The notes beneath the pieces were generated by a model. The model made no database searches. It worked only from the letters and a program-made list of their open reading frames with translations, and was not told the DNA's origin. The position numbers and the translations under genes were made by a program. From NCBI GenBank assembly GCA_016873635.1, contig VGWJ01000011.1, positions 1 to 64,000 on the forward strand: 64,000 nucleotides of DNA, given 5' to 3'. Shown here piece by piece: positions 17,124 through 27,960 of the stretch. How positions within the stretch are numbered: the stretch's first letter is position 1; every line of letters starts with the position of its first letter. This DNA comes from Lentisphaerota bacterium (GTDB taxonomy: Bacteria > Verrucomicrobiota > Kiritimatiellia > UBA8416 > VGWJ01).

Positions 17124-18595
17124 GCCTGCCCGCCGCCGCCCAGCGCTCCGCGGATCGCCGCCGCCAGCCGCGGCCCGACGCCGTCAACTTCGCGGATCTC
17201 CGCCTCGCCGGCGGCGGCGATCCGCCGCACCGACCCGAAACGCGCCAGCAGGCGCTCCTTGATCCGCGGCCCGACCCCCGGTATCTCGTCCAGCGCCGAT
17301 TCCCGGATACGGCGGCCGCGCAGGTCGTGGTGGTAAGCCACGGCGAAGCGGTGGGCCTCGTCCCGCAGCCGCTGCAGCACGTGCAGCGCAGCCGAGTCCT
17401 TCGGCAGCCTCAGCGGCGGTTTGCCGGCCTCCCGGTACAACTCCTCGCGGCGCTTGGCCAGCCCGGCCACCGGCACGGCGCCCGCGCCGACTGCCGCCAG
17501 GGCCGCGCGCGCGGCCTGCACCTGCGTCCGGCCGCCGTCGACCAGCACCAGGTCCGGCGCCGCGCCGCCTTCGACGGCCAGGCGCGCAAAACGGCGTCGC
17601 ACGACTTCGGCCATCATAGCCGGGTCGTCGCTGCCGCGCACGGTTTTGATGCGGAAGCGGCGGTAACGGTTGCGGTGCGGCATGCCGTCCACGCAACAGA
17701 CCATGCCGGCCACCGCGAAGGCGCCGGCGATGTTGGAGACGTCGAATGCCTCGATTACGCGCGGCGGCCCGGCGAGCCCGAGGGACGCCTGCAGCGCCCG
17801 CACGCCGGCCAGGGCTTCCTCCTTCCTCATGTCCGGGCTCTTTTCGGAAACGCCCTGGCGCCGCAGCGCCGCGCGCAGGTACAGCAGCGTGTCCCGCAGC
17901 GCCGCCGCGCGCTCGAAATCCATGGCCGCCGAGGCCTCCCGCATGGCCGCCGCCACGGCATCGGTCACGGCCGGCCGCCGGCCGCGCAGGAACGCGCACG
18001 CCTCGTCGAAGCGGCGGCGGTATTCCTCTTCCGTCACGCGCGCGACGCATGGCGCGGAGCAGTAGCGGATGATGTCGTTCAGGCAGCGCCGGTAGGTCTC
18101 CGCGTCGGGCGCGCGGGGCGCGCACTCGCGCAGGCCGAACGTCTTCGCGGCGAAGTCCAGCGTCGCCCGCGCCGCCGCGGCCGAGGCGTAGGGGCCGAAG
18201 TACAGGCGCCCGTCTTCGCGGCGGATCCGGCTGAAGGCGAAACGCGGCAGCGGCTCGCGCGGATCGGCCGCAAGCAGGAGAAAACGCTTGTCGTCGGTGA
18301 AGCTGACGTTGAAACGGGGACGGTATTCCTTGAGCAGGCGCCCCTCGACGAGGATCGCCTCGGTCTCGCTGCGCGTCACCACGTGGTCGATGTCGTCCAC
18401 GCTGTTGACCAGGCTGCGCAGCCTGGGCGACCCGCGCCGCAGCGCCGCCTGGCGGAAATAGGAGCGCACGCGCTTGCGCAGGGACACGGCCTTGCCCACG
18501 TAGATAATGCGGCCGCGGCCGTCGCGCATGAGATAGCAGCCGGGAGCGTCCGGCAGCTCGTCGAGCCTGGCGCGAACTTTGTCCGGAATACGCAC
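17120..18595 (-). CDS. uvrC: Excinuclease ABC subunit C
   Basis: LPDAPGCYLMRDGRGRIIYVGKAVSLRKRVRSYF; VIEAFDVSNIAGAFAVAGMVC; C-terminal helix-hairpin-helix repeats. Confidence 0.95.
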   Translation of the reverse strand: MRIPDKVRARLDELPDAPGCYLMRDGRGRIIYVGKAVSLRKRVRSYFRQAALRRGSPRLRSLVNSVDDIDHVVTRSETEAILVEGRLLKEYRPRFNVSFTDDKRFLLLAADPREPLPRFAFSRIRREDGRLYFGPYASAAAARATLDFAAKTFGLRECAPRAPDAETYRRCLNDIIRYCSAPCVARVTEEEYRRRFDEACAFLRGRRPAVTDAVAAAMREASAAMDFERAAALRDTLLYLRAALRRQGVSEKSPDMRKEEALAGVRALQASLGLAGPPRVIEAFDVSNIAGAFAVAGMVCCVDGMPHRNRYRRFRIKTVRGSDDPAMMAEVVRRRFARLAVEGGAAPDLVLVDGGRTQVQAARAALAAVGAGAVPVAGLAKRREELYREAGKPPLRLPKDSAALHVLQRLRDEAHRFAVAYHHDLRGRRIRESALDEIPGVGPRIKERLLARFGSVRRIAAAGEAEIREVDGVGPRLAAAIRGALGGGGQA

Positions 18596-18613
18596 GGCGG
18601 CGGACGCCCGCTG

Positions 18614-20050
<1,437 letters not shown>

Positions 20051-20153
20051 GCCATCTCCTTTCCCTGTTACTATAGCGGGTTCCAGCGAGGCATTTCAAG
20101 TTTCCGCTGATCTCTCCCGGACAGGCCGCGCCAGCGCAGATTCATAGTCCGCG

Positions 20154-21368
20154 CTAGAACGTGTGCACGAGCAGTCCCGAGCGCGGCTTGGGATCGAACC
20201 ATGTGCTCTTGGGAGGCATCAGGCGGCCCGCGTCCGCCACGGCCATCATCTGCTCTAGGGCCACGGGGAACATGGAAAAGGCCACCGCCGCCCGGCCCGC
20301 GTCCACTTCGCGCGCGAGCGCCTCCGGGCCGCGGCTGCCGCCCACGAAAGCGATGCGCGCGTCGCGGGTGGGATCGCCAATGCCCAGCACGGGGCCCAGC
20401 AGGCGTTCCTGCAGAACGCTCACGTCCAGCGCGGCAACCGGATCGCCGGCGGCGGACGGTTCCCACGCCAGGCCGTGCCACGCGCCTTGCAGGTACATCG
20501 ATATGCGGGCCGGCCCCGGCGGCCGCGGCCCGGCCCCGGCGCTCAGCGCAAACCGCTCGCCGACGGCGGCCGTGAACGCGGCGGGCAAAAGACCGTTGAG
20601 GTCCGCGACGCAGCGGTTGTAAGGCAGGATGCGCAGCTGCCCCGCCGGGTACAGGATGCCCAGGAACCAGTCGCTCTCGTCCCGCGGCGACCCCGCGCCG
20701 CGCCGGCGCGCGCATTCCGCCTGCACGTCCGCCGCGGCCGCCGCCCGGTGATGGCCGTCCGCGATGTACGCGGCGGGCACGGCGTCCAGCGCCTCAACCA
20801 GCGTCCCGGGCGGAGACACGCGCCACACCGTGTGTCCCACGCCGTCCGCCGCCACGAAATCGAAAAGCGGCGCGCCTGCCGCGGCCTCCGCCACGATCGC
20901 GTTCACGGCCGGACTGTCGCCGCAGGTAAGGAACACCGGACCCGTGTGGGCGCGCGCGGCCAGCATGAGGCGCGCGCGGTCAACCTGCTTGTCCGGCCGC
21001 GTCAGCTCGTGCCTGCGGATGACGCCGCGCAGGTAATCGTCAACGGCGAAGCAGGCGACCACGCCGGTCTGACTGTGCCCGCCGGCGCGCTGCCGGTACA
21101 GGTAGACCGACGGCCCTTCTTCGCGCACCAGCACGCCTTCGCGCTCCAGCGCCCGCAGCCGCTCCGCGCCCGCCGCGTAGACCTCCGCCGACGCGGGATC
21201 GCTTGACGGCAGGTTGATCTCGGGCCGCACGACGCGCATGAAACTGCGGGGGTTGCCCGCGGCCTCGGCCGCGGCCTCGGCCGTGTCCACCGTGTCGTAC
21301 GGCACGCAGGCTACGGACGCGGCCGCGTCCGGCCGGGGCCGCAACGCTCTGAAGGCCTTGACGCGCAT
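20154..21368 (-). CDS. DUF1015-family protein
   Basis: MRVKAFRALRPRPDAAASVACVPYDTVDTAEA...NPRSFMRVVRPE...IADGHHRAAAA. Confidence 0.85.
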   Translation of the reverse strand: MRVKAFRALRPRPDAAASVACVPYDTVDTAEAAAEAAGNPRSFMRVVRPEINLPSSDPASAEVYAAGAERLRALEREGVLVREEGPSVYLYRQRAGGHSQTGVVACFAVDDYLRGVIRRHELTRPDKQVDRARLMLAARAHTGPVFLTCGDSPAVNAIVAEAAAGAPLFDFVAADGVGHTVWRVSPPGTLVEALDAVPAAYIADGHHRAAAAADVQAECARRRGAGSPRDESDWFLGILYPAGQLRILPYNRCVADLNGLLPAAFTAAVGERFALSAGAGPRPPGPARISMYLQGAWHGLAWEPSAAGDPVAALDVSVLQERLLGPVLGIGDPTRDARIAFVGGSRGPEALAREVDAGRAAVAFSMFPVALEQMMAVADAGRLMPPKSTWFDPKPRSGLLVHTF

Positions 21369-21490
21369 TCTCCGGGTCCTTTCCGCCGCCGAAAACCAAC
21401 CTAATTACACCCGGACCGCCCGCCTGTCAACGCGCCCGCCGCTTCCGCGCTCGACACCGTCTCTCCCCAGGCGCTACCCTTGCCGCGCCC

Positions 21491-22381
21491 GTGAGCTGCA
21501 CCCGACAGGATCTGATCGCCTTCCGCCCCGGCCACGCCTACTTCGTCGCGGTCGACTCGGACGGCTGCGTCTTCGACACGATGGAGCTCAAACAGCGCCG
21601 CTGCTTCCACCCGCTGATCGTGTCCCACTGGCGCCTCGAGGCCGTGGCCGACGCGGTGCGGGAAACCGCGGCGTTCGTGGGTCTCTATTCCCGGACCCGC
21701 GGATCGAACCGGTTCCCGGCCCTGCTGCGCGTGTTCGACCTGCTGCGCCGCCGCCCCGACGCGCGCGCCGCGGGCGTGCCCGTGCCCGACCTGCCCGCGC
21801 TGCGCCGCTTCGTTCAAAGCGGCGCAGCGCTGGGCGAGCCGGCCCTCGAACGCGCCGCCGCGGAAACGGGCGACCCGGAGCTGGCCGACGTGCTGGCGTG
21901 GAGCCGCGCGGTCAACGCCTGCATCGCCGCGGAAGCCGGCGGCGTGCGGGTGTTTCCCGGAGCCGCCGAGGGCCTGCGCCTGATGCGCCGACGTGCCGAC
22001 GTGCTGTGCGTCTCCCAGACGCCCGCGGCGGCCCTGGAGCGGGAATGGGCCCAGCACGGGCTCGCCGACTGTGCGGCCCTGATCGCCGGGCAGGAACTGG
22101 GCACGAAGGCCGAACATATCGCCGCCGCCGCCGCCGGCAAGTACCGGGCCGGCCGCATGCTCGTGGTGGGCGACGCGCCGGGCGACCGCGAGGCCGCGCG
22201 CCGCACCGGCGCGCTGTTCTATCCGATCAACCCCGGCCGCGAGGAGACTTCCTGGCGCCGCCTGCGCGACGAGGACTGGACGCGGTTCCTCGCCGGCGAA
22301 TACGCCGGACCGCCGGAAGCCGCGCGCATCGCCGAATTCGACGCGCTGCTCCCGGAAACGCCGCCCTGGGAAAAGAAGTGA
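21491..22381 (+). CDS. HAD-superfamily hydrolase
   Basis: YFVAVDSDGCVFDTMELKQ...VSQTPAAALEREW...MLVVGDAPGDREAARRTGALFYPI; GTG start. Confidence 0.8.
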   Translation: MSCTRQDLIAFRPGHAYFVAVDSDGCVFDTMELKQRRCFHPLIVSHWRLEAVADAVRETAAFVGLYSRTRGSNRFPALLRVFDLLRRRPDARAAGVPVPDLPALRRFVQSGAALGEPALERAAAETGDPELADVLAWSRAVNACIAAEAGGVRVFPGAAEGLRLMRRRADVLCVSQTPAAALEREWAQHGLADCAALIAGQELGTKAEHIAAAAAGKYRAGRMLVVGDAPGDREAARRTGALFYPINPGREETSWRRLRDEDWTRFLAGEYAGPPEAARIAEFDALLPETPPWEKK

Positions 22382-22415
22382 CATCCGGCGTCCGACATTC
22401 GACACTCGTCGCGGC

Positions 22416-22931
22416 ATGAAGGGCCGCATCCAGGTCTATACCGGCGACGGCAAAGGCAAGACCTCCGCCGCGCTGGGGCTGATCGTGCGCGCGGCCGGCG
22501 CGGGGCTGCGGGTCTACCTCGGCCAGTTCTGCAAACGCGGCGACTCCCCCGAGATCCGGGTGCTGCGCGAGCGCTTTCCCGAGGCGACCGCGGCAGCCTT
22601 CGGCTGCGGCGGATTCATCCGCAACGCGCCGTCCGAGGCGGACATCCGCGCCGCGCGCGCGGGGCTGGCCGCGCTGCGCGCGGCCCTCACCGGCGGCGCG
22701 TACGACGTGGTCATCGCCGACGAGGCCGGACCGGCGGTCAAGGCCGGCGTGATCGCGGAGTCCGACCTCGCCGACCTCGCCGCCTGCCGGCCCGACGCCG
22801 TGGAACTGGTGTTCACCGGCCGCGACATGCCCGCCTCCATCATCGCGCGGGCCGATCTGGTCACCGAGATGAAGGCCGTCCGCCACTACTTCGACCGCGG
22901 CGTGCCCGCCCGCCCCGGCATCGAGCGATGA
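22416..22931 (+). CDS. cobO: Corrinoid adenosyltransferase (CobO/BtuR/CobA type)
   Basis: IQVYTGDGKGKTSAALGLIVRAAGAGLRVYLGQF...YDVVIADEAGPAVKAGVI...LVFTGRDMP. Confidence 0.9.
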   Translation: MKGRIQVYTGDGKGKTSAALGLIVRAAGAGLRVYLGQFCKRGDSPEIRVLRERFPEATAAAFGCGGFIRNAPSEADIRAARAGLAALRAALTGGAYDVVIADEAGPAVKAGVIAESDLADLAACRPDAVELVFTGRDMPASIIARADLVTEMKAVRHYFDRGVPARPGIER

Positions 22932-23030
22932 CCGCGGGTTGACTTTCTTCCCTTGCTTGCGGTATGGTCGCGTCGGCAACCGACGTTCGGTATGCTCAAG
23001 ACGTAACCGGCAAGAGGAAGGACGGCAGAC

Positions 23031-23366
23031 ATGAAGAAATGGAAATGCGGCGTCTGCGGCTTCATCCATGACGGCGATAACGCTCCGGAAAAATGCCCGA
23101 AGTGCGGCGCGCCGAAAGAGAAATTCGTCCTGCTGGACGAGGCGGCGGCGAAACTCGTGGAACGCTCGCGCCACACCAACACGCTGCACACGCGGGCCAT
23201 CACCCTGGCGCGCGACCTGGAAGCCGTCTGCAAGGAGGGCATCAAGGACAACCTGGACCCCGCCTGCGTGGACGTGTTCAACAAATCGCTGGCCCACGCC
23301 TACGAGATGATGAAGCTTTCCATGACGGAAATCCAGGGGCACATGAACAAAGGCAAGTGGGGTTGA
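23031..23366 (+). CDS. Rubredoxin-like domain protein with helical C-terminus
   Basis: MKKWKCGVCGFIHDGDNAPEKCPKCGAPKEKF: CxxCG..CPxCG rubredoxin-like site. Confidence 0.85.
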   Translation: MKKWKCGVCGFIHDGDNAPEKCPKCGAPKEKFVLLDEAAAKLVERSRHTNTLHTRAITLARDLEAVCKEGIKDNLDPACVDVFNKSLAHAYEMMKLSMTEIQGHMNKGKWG

Positions 23367-23449
23367 TGCCGGCGACCCCGGCGTCCCGCGGGAAGAACGT
23401 CGCTCGCGTTCATGAACAAGCCAGGCTAAGATGACATGAAACAAGCGTC

Positions 23450-25174
23450 TTGATTACCGGGCATTCCCGCGCAGGCAGTCCGGGTCCGGGTCGGTTTCCG
23501 ACCGCCACGCGGGTTTTCTCGACAGTCGCGTTGGAGAATGTTCCGTCCGTGCCGGCCCCCGATGCGCTGATAATCGCCGGAGACGACCCCCAGGAGGTGC
23601 TGGGATCGCGGGAACGCGATACGGCGCGGCTGCGCGTGGACGGCACGGCCGCCGCGCTGCCTTTTCTGGACGCCTACTTTCGCGCGGGGCGGGACGCGGC
23701 CGCCGCGCGGGCGCTGCTCCGCGGCGAAAGCGCGCCGTTCCTTTCGCTGAACGGCGCCTACCTGTGCCAGTTTCTCGAGGCCCGCGGCTTCACGGCGGCG
23801 CTGGCGCCGGACCGCGCGCCGAACGGGGAGGCCCTGCGGGCCGCGCTCGCCGCCGGGCCGCGCGCGGTTGTGATCTCCACCACCTTCCTGCCCTTCGCCG
23901 CGCAGATCGACGCGCTGGCCGCGTTCGCCAAGCGGCATGCGCCCGGCGCCGCGGTGATCGCGGGCGGCATCCAGGTCTGGAAGTCGTACCGCCACGACCG
24001 CCTGCTCGCCCCCGGAAGCATAGGTTCCGAGCTGCGCGGCGCCGTCAGCGAACACAGCTACCTGATGGACGCGCATCTCGCTTCGCCGGTCGACCTGTTC
24101 ATCGTCAGCAACAGCGGCGAAGAAACGCTGGCCCGCGTCCTGGCCTGCCTGCGGGACGGCGGCGACGCCCGTCGCCTGGACAACGTGGCCTGGATCGCCG
24201 GCGGAAAATGGCGCGTGAACCCCGTCGCGCCCGAGCCGTTTCACGAGGTGCGCGTCGACTGGACGCGCTTCCTGGGGCGACCCACGTCCGCCTTCGTGCC
24301 CGTGCAGGCCGGCCTGGGCTGCGGTTTCCGCTGCGCGTTCTGCGATTTCGCCGGCCTGCGGCCCGTGCGTACGAGGTCCCTCGCCTCGCTCCTTGAGGAG
24401 ATCCGCACCATTCCGCCGTGCGACGGCGTGCGCCGCGTCTATTTCACCGACGACAATCTCTTCCCCACCCGCCGCCGCGCCGTGGAGCTGTGCCGCGCCC
24501 TTATTGCGTCCGGTCTCGGCGTGCGCTGGCGCGGCCTGGCGCGCGTGGCCGTCGTGGACGACGAAACGGCCGATCTGATGGCGCGTTCCGGCTGTCTCGA
24601 GGTGCTGCTCGGCGTCGAGTCGGGGGATCCGGGCATGCTGCGGCGCATGAACAAGCGTGTCTCGCCGGAGCAAATCCTCTCCGGGATCGCCTGCCTTGGG
24701 CGGCGCGGCATCAGCACGAAGAGCACCTTCATCGTCGGCTTTCCGGGCGAAACCGAGGACACGATCCGCAACACGATCGCCCTGCTCAACGCCTATCCCG
24801 CCGACGCGCCGGCGCTGCACCGCTACATGTTCTTCCTGTTCGCGGTGCTGCCGCTCTCCGCGGCGGCCGGGCCGGAAGCGCGGCGGCGCTACGGGCTCAC
24901 GGGCTACGGCTACGACTGGAAACACGCCACCATGGATGCCCCGACCGCCGCGCGCTGGATCGCGTCCATGCCGGACGCGCTCAAGCCCGAGCTGTGCCCG
25001 AGCTACGTGGGTGAGGTGCCGGAGCTGCCCGGGCTGGACGTGGAGACGCTCAAGCGCGTCGTGGTGCTGCGCAACCGCCTGGCCGGGCTGCATCGCGGCC
25101 GCGCGACGGCGGGGGCGAAGGCGGAGGAACTGTGGGACGAGCTGGAACGGTGCTTTGACCGGCGGACGTCGTGA
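23450..25174 (+). CDS. B12-binding-domain radical SAM protein
   Basis: CGFRCAFCDF (CX3CX2C), YFTDDNLFPTRRRAVELC, LLGVESGDPGMLRRMNKRVS, FIVGFPGETEDTI; N-terminal cobalamin-binding-like Rossmann region. Exact start uncertain. Confidence 0.82.
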   Translation: MITGHSRAGSPGPGRFPTATRVFSTVALENVPSVPAPDALIIAGDDPQEVLGSRERDTARLRVDGTAAALPFLDAYFRAGRDAAAARALLRGESAPFLSLNGAYLCQFLEARGFTAALAPDRAPNGEALRAALAAGPRAVVISTTFLPFAAQIDALAAFAKRHAPGAAVIAGGIQVWKSYRHDRLLAPGSIGSELRGAVSEHSYLMDAHLASPVDLFIVSNSGEETLARVLACLRDGGDARRLDNVAWIAGGKWRVNPVAPEPFHEVRVDWTRFLGRPTSAFVPVQAGLGCGFRCAFCDFAGLRPVRTRSLASLLEEIRTIPPCDGVRRVYFTDDNLFPTRRRAVELCRALIASGLGVRWRGLARVAVVDDETADLMARSGCLEVLLGVESGDPGMLRRMNKRVSPEQILSGIACLGRRGISTKSTFIVGFPGETEDTIRNTIALLNAYPADAPALHRYMFFLFAVLPLSAAAGPEARRRYGLTGYGYDWKHATMDAPTAARWIASMPDALKPELCPSYVGEVPELPGLDVETLKRVVVLRNRLAGLHRGRATAGAKAEELWDELERCFDRRTS

Positions 25175-25290
25175 ACCGACGGCTTTGCCGGACATCCGGC
25201 GGGCCGGCGGCGGCTCCCCCGCCCATCCGTTGCCTCGCGCCCGCGAGGGGCGAGCCGCCTGCCCCGCTCGATCCGGCGCGTCCATGCGTG

Positions 25291-26085
25291 TCAGAAGAAT
25301 GCCGAGAACGAAATGCTGTAGAAAAACTTGTCCGCAACGCCGCCCTCCGCTTCCACCGCGGCCCGCAGGCCGCGGTCGACCAGGGTCATGTACTCGAACC
25401 CCGGCGTCAGAATCCACTGCGGCCTGACGTGTATCGGTATCAGCGCCGCGCCCACCAGGTCCACCGGCGCGGCATGCCGGTATGCCGGTCCCTGCTCCGT
25501 CTTCTCCCGCCGGCCGCGGAAGTCGAAGATTCCGTTCAGATAGCCGGGATCGGCCGCGCCCAGATGAAGGTCCAGGTCCAGGGCCGCGAGATCACGGCAA
25601 AGCTCGAAAGAATGGCTCAACGACACCGTGCCGTAGGCGCCGTCGATGCGGTCGATGTCATAGTACAGAATCGCCGTGGGCAGAAGCGGCACGTCGACCG
25701 TGTAGCCGAGCATGGCTTCCCATGTGTCCTTCGACTGGCCGCGCGGACCGTCGTGGTATATGTACGCGATCAGCCCGGCCGACAAGATCTGAATGCCCCG
25801 CTCCCAGGCGTAGCGGCCCCTGACGTCGATGCGGTTCCGCTCCCACGTGTCATCGTCGGCCACCAGGTCGAGCGTGCCCCACACGTCCAGGTTGAAGTTG
25901 CCGGCGGAGAACAAGAGGGCCGGCTGCAGGCAGGGCAAGTCGTTGATGACTTGTCCCCGCCAGACATAAGCGCTGGTGAGACCAACTTCCGCCTCGATGC
26001 CCGCGTCCAGGGAAACGCCCCGGGCCGTTGCGGCGCAGACGGAAATGGCGGAAAGCAGCGTCCATACCCGCATTCTCATGGTCAT
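25291..26085 (-). CDS. Outer-membrane beta-barrel-like protein, signal peptide and C-terminal Phe
   Basis: Signal peptide, VGLTSAYVWRGQVINDLPCLQPALLFSAGNFNLDVWG, ends SISFSAFF. Confidence 0.65.
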   Translation of the reverse strand: MTMRMRVWTLLSAISVCAATARGVSLDAGIEAEVGLTSAYVWRGQVINDLPCLQPALLFSAGNFNLDVWGTLDLVADDDTWERNRIDVRGRYAWERGIQILSAGLIAYIYHDGPRGQSKDTWEAMLGYTVDVPLLPTAILYYDIDRIDGAYGTVSLSHSFELCRDLAALDLDLHLGAADPGYLNGIFDFRGRREKTEQGPAYRHAAPVDLVGAALIPIHVRPQWILTPGFEYMTLVDRGLRAAVEAEGGVADKFFYSISFSAFF

Positions 26086-26136
26086 CTCCTCCGTTACCTG
26101 CCCTCTGCCCCCTGACTCCCCGGCCGACTCCCCGTA

Positions 26137-27015
26137 TCATCCCCACAGCGCGCGCGGATAGACGCCCGCCTCCACGAGCGCGGCAATCTCCTTGACCACC
26201 CGCTCGCGGTCCTTCGGGTTGGTGATACCCATCCAGGCCTCCGGCGTGCGCAGCACCCGGACCGTTGCCTCGCCGGATCGCACCAGCCCGTTCACGACTT
26301 CCGGCAGATAGAACTCATCGGCGCTCCGGTCGGCCGACCGGTCGAGGAAACGGACAAACTCCCGCTCAAGATAAGGGAACAGCGACGGCTTGAATGCCCA
26401 CGCGTTCATGGATACCGGCTCCGCGCCGGTCAGCCCGCGCGCAACCAGCGTTTCCGCGGCCAGGTCGGTCGTCTCGGTCACTTGCGTCAACCGGCCGGCC
26501 CCGTCGGTGCGGCAGACGCCGCGGGACACGGCGCCATGGGGCGACAGCGTCCGCGCCAGCACGAAACCCACCATGGCGTAGGCGCACGGATCGGCCTGCG
26601 TCTCGCGCAGGAACCCGCCGAGGGCCGCGTAGGCGCGCGGCCCGTAGTAATCGTCGGCGTTGATCACGGCAAAGGAGCCGCTCACCCGGGCGGCCGCGGC
26701 AAGCACGGCGTGCCCCGTTCCCCAGGGTTTGCGGCGGTCGGGCGGAACGACCCAGCCGGCGGGAAGATCCGCGACCGATTGGAAGACCGTTTCCATCCGC
26801 CCCCCCCGCCGGAGGCGCTGCATCACGACCGATTCGAAGTCCGCCGCAATGTCGTCGCGGATCACAAAAACAAAGCGCCCGAACCCCGCGCGCAGCGCGT
26901 CGTAAACGGCATAGTCCAGGAGGAATTCACCCGAGGGACCGACCGGCTCCATCTGTTTCAGGCCGCCGTAACGGCTGCCCATGCCCGCGGCGAGAACAAC
27001 CAGGGTGTGATCCAT
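26137..27015 (-). CDS. NTP-transferase-type nucleotidyltransferase
   Basis: VVLAAGMGSRYGGLKQMEPVGPSGEFLLDYAVYDAL; VINADDYYG. Confidence 0.85.
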   Translation of the reverse strand: MDHTLVVLAAGMGSRYGGLKQMEPVGPSGEFLLDYAVYDALRAGFGRFVFVIRDDIAADFESVVMQRLRRGGRMETVFQSVADLPAGWVVPPDRRKPWGTGHAVLAAAARVSGSFAVINADDYYGPRAYAALGGFLRETQADPCAYAMVGFVLARTLSPHGAVSRGVCRTDGAGRLTQVTETTDLAAETLVARGLTGAEPVSMNAWAFKPSLFPYLEREFVRFLDRSADRSADEFYLPEVVNGLVRSGEATVRVLRTPEAWMGITNPKDRERVVKEIAALVEAGVYPRALWG

Positions 27016-27356
27016 GACGCCTTGCAGGCTACGCGCAGCGCGACCGCTTGTCGAGATGGTTTCGCCCCCGCGCGCGCGGCCCGCGGGAAAAGGAGGGGAG
27101 GCTCCGGCCGAGCCGAGCCGGAGGTCCGTCCGGTCAACGGCGGACACACGGCGCATCGTCGTCTTTTGTTGTTCTTTCTTGCCCTTATGCCCCCCGGCGC
27201 ATACGGTTTCGGTCATGGGGTGGCGCGTTGCCGCCCTCGAGGAGCAAGGAGGCATGAATGCGACGACAACCCGAATCTCGACTATGCGGAAGCGGCGCGC
27301 GCAGGTAAGAACCGGCTGGAAAGGGAATCGGCATGAGCATGATAAAGGAAACTGAA

Positions 27357-27899
27357 ATGAGACGCGTGTTTGTATTGTGTGCGGCGATCCTCGCCGGCGG
27401 GTGCAGCGCCGTCTACAGCCCCGTTCCGCTCGGAGACAAGCCGGTGAACATTGAGGGCGAGCGGGGCGAATGGGAGGGGACGTGGATGCACGCGGACGGC
27501 GCGATGACCGTCAAGGTGATGGATGGGCCGAACGGCGTGCTGAAAGTCGGATGGATTGAGGACAAACAGGACGACTTGAAGCATGAGACGGCATCGGTGT
27601 TCCTGCGAAACGGCGCGGGCTGGACATTTGCCAGCATCAGGCCGCAAGACGAAACGAACGAAAACCGCTATGTGTGGGCAAGGATCGAGAAGAAGGCAAG
27701 ACTCGCGATTCTATGGGGGCCGGACGTGAAGAAGTTCAAGGCCCTCGTCCAGGACGGAAGGCTTCCCGGCGAAGTCGACGGCAGCGACGTTGTTCTGGGA
27801 AGCCTTACCTCGAACCACCTTGCCCTGATCGCGTCCGAAACGAACGGGGTCCTTTTCTACTGGGACGAGCCCTTTGTTCTGATCAAGTCAGGCAAATAG
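27357..27899 (+). CDS. Putative lipoprotein
   Basis: MRRVFVLCAAILAGGCSAVYSPVP lipobox (LAGGC); no recognised domain. Confidence 0.7.
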   Translation: MRRVFVLCAAILAGGCSAVYSPVPLGDKPVNIEGERGEWEGTWMHADGAMTVKVMDGPNGVLKVGWIEDKQDDLKHETASVFLRNGAGWTFASIRPQDETNENRYVWARIEKKARLAILWGPDVKKFKALVQDGRLPGEVDGSDVVLGSLTSNHLALIASETNGVLFYWDEPFVLIKSGK

Positions 27900-27960
27900 C
27901 GGGCGGCCGATACAAGCCATCCCTGCTCGCCGTTCAACGGCCCCGTGGCCTGCCTGATAC

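Noticed and set aside
23426-25417. 663-aa minus-strand ORF antisense to the radical SAM gene
   Set aside because: No motif support; the plus-strand radical SAM protein is clear.
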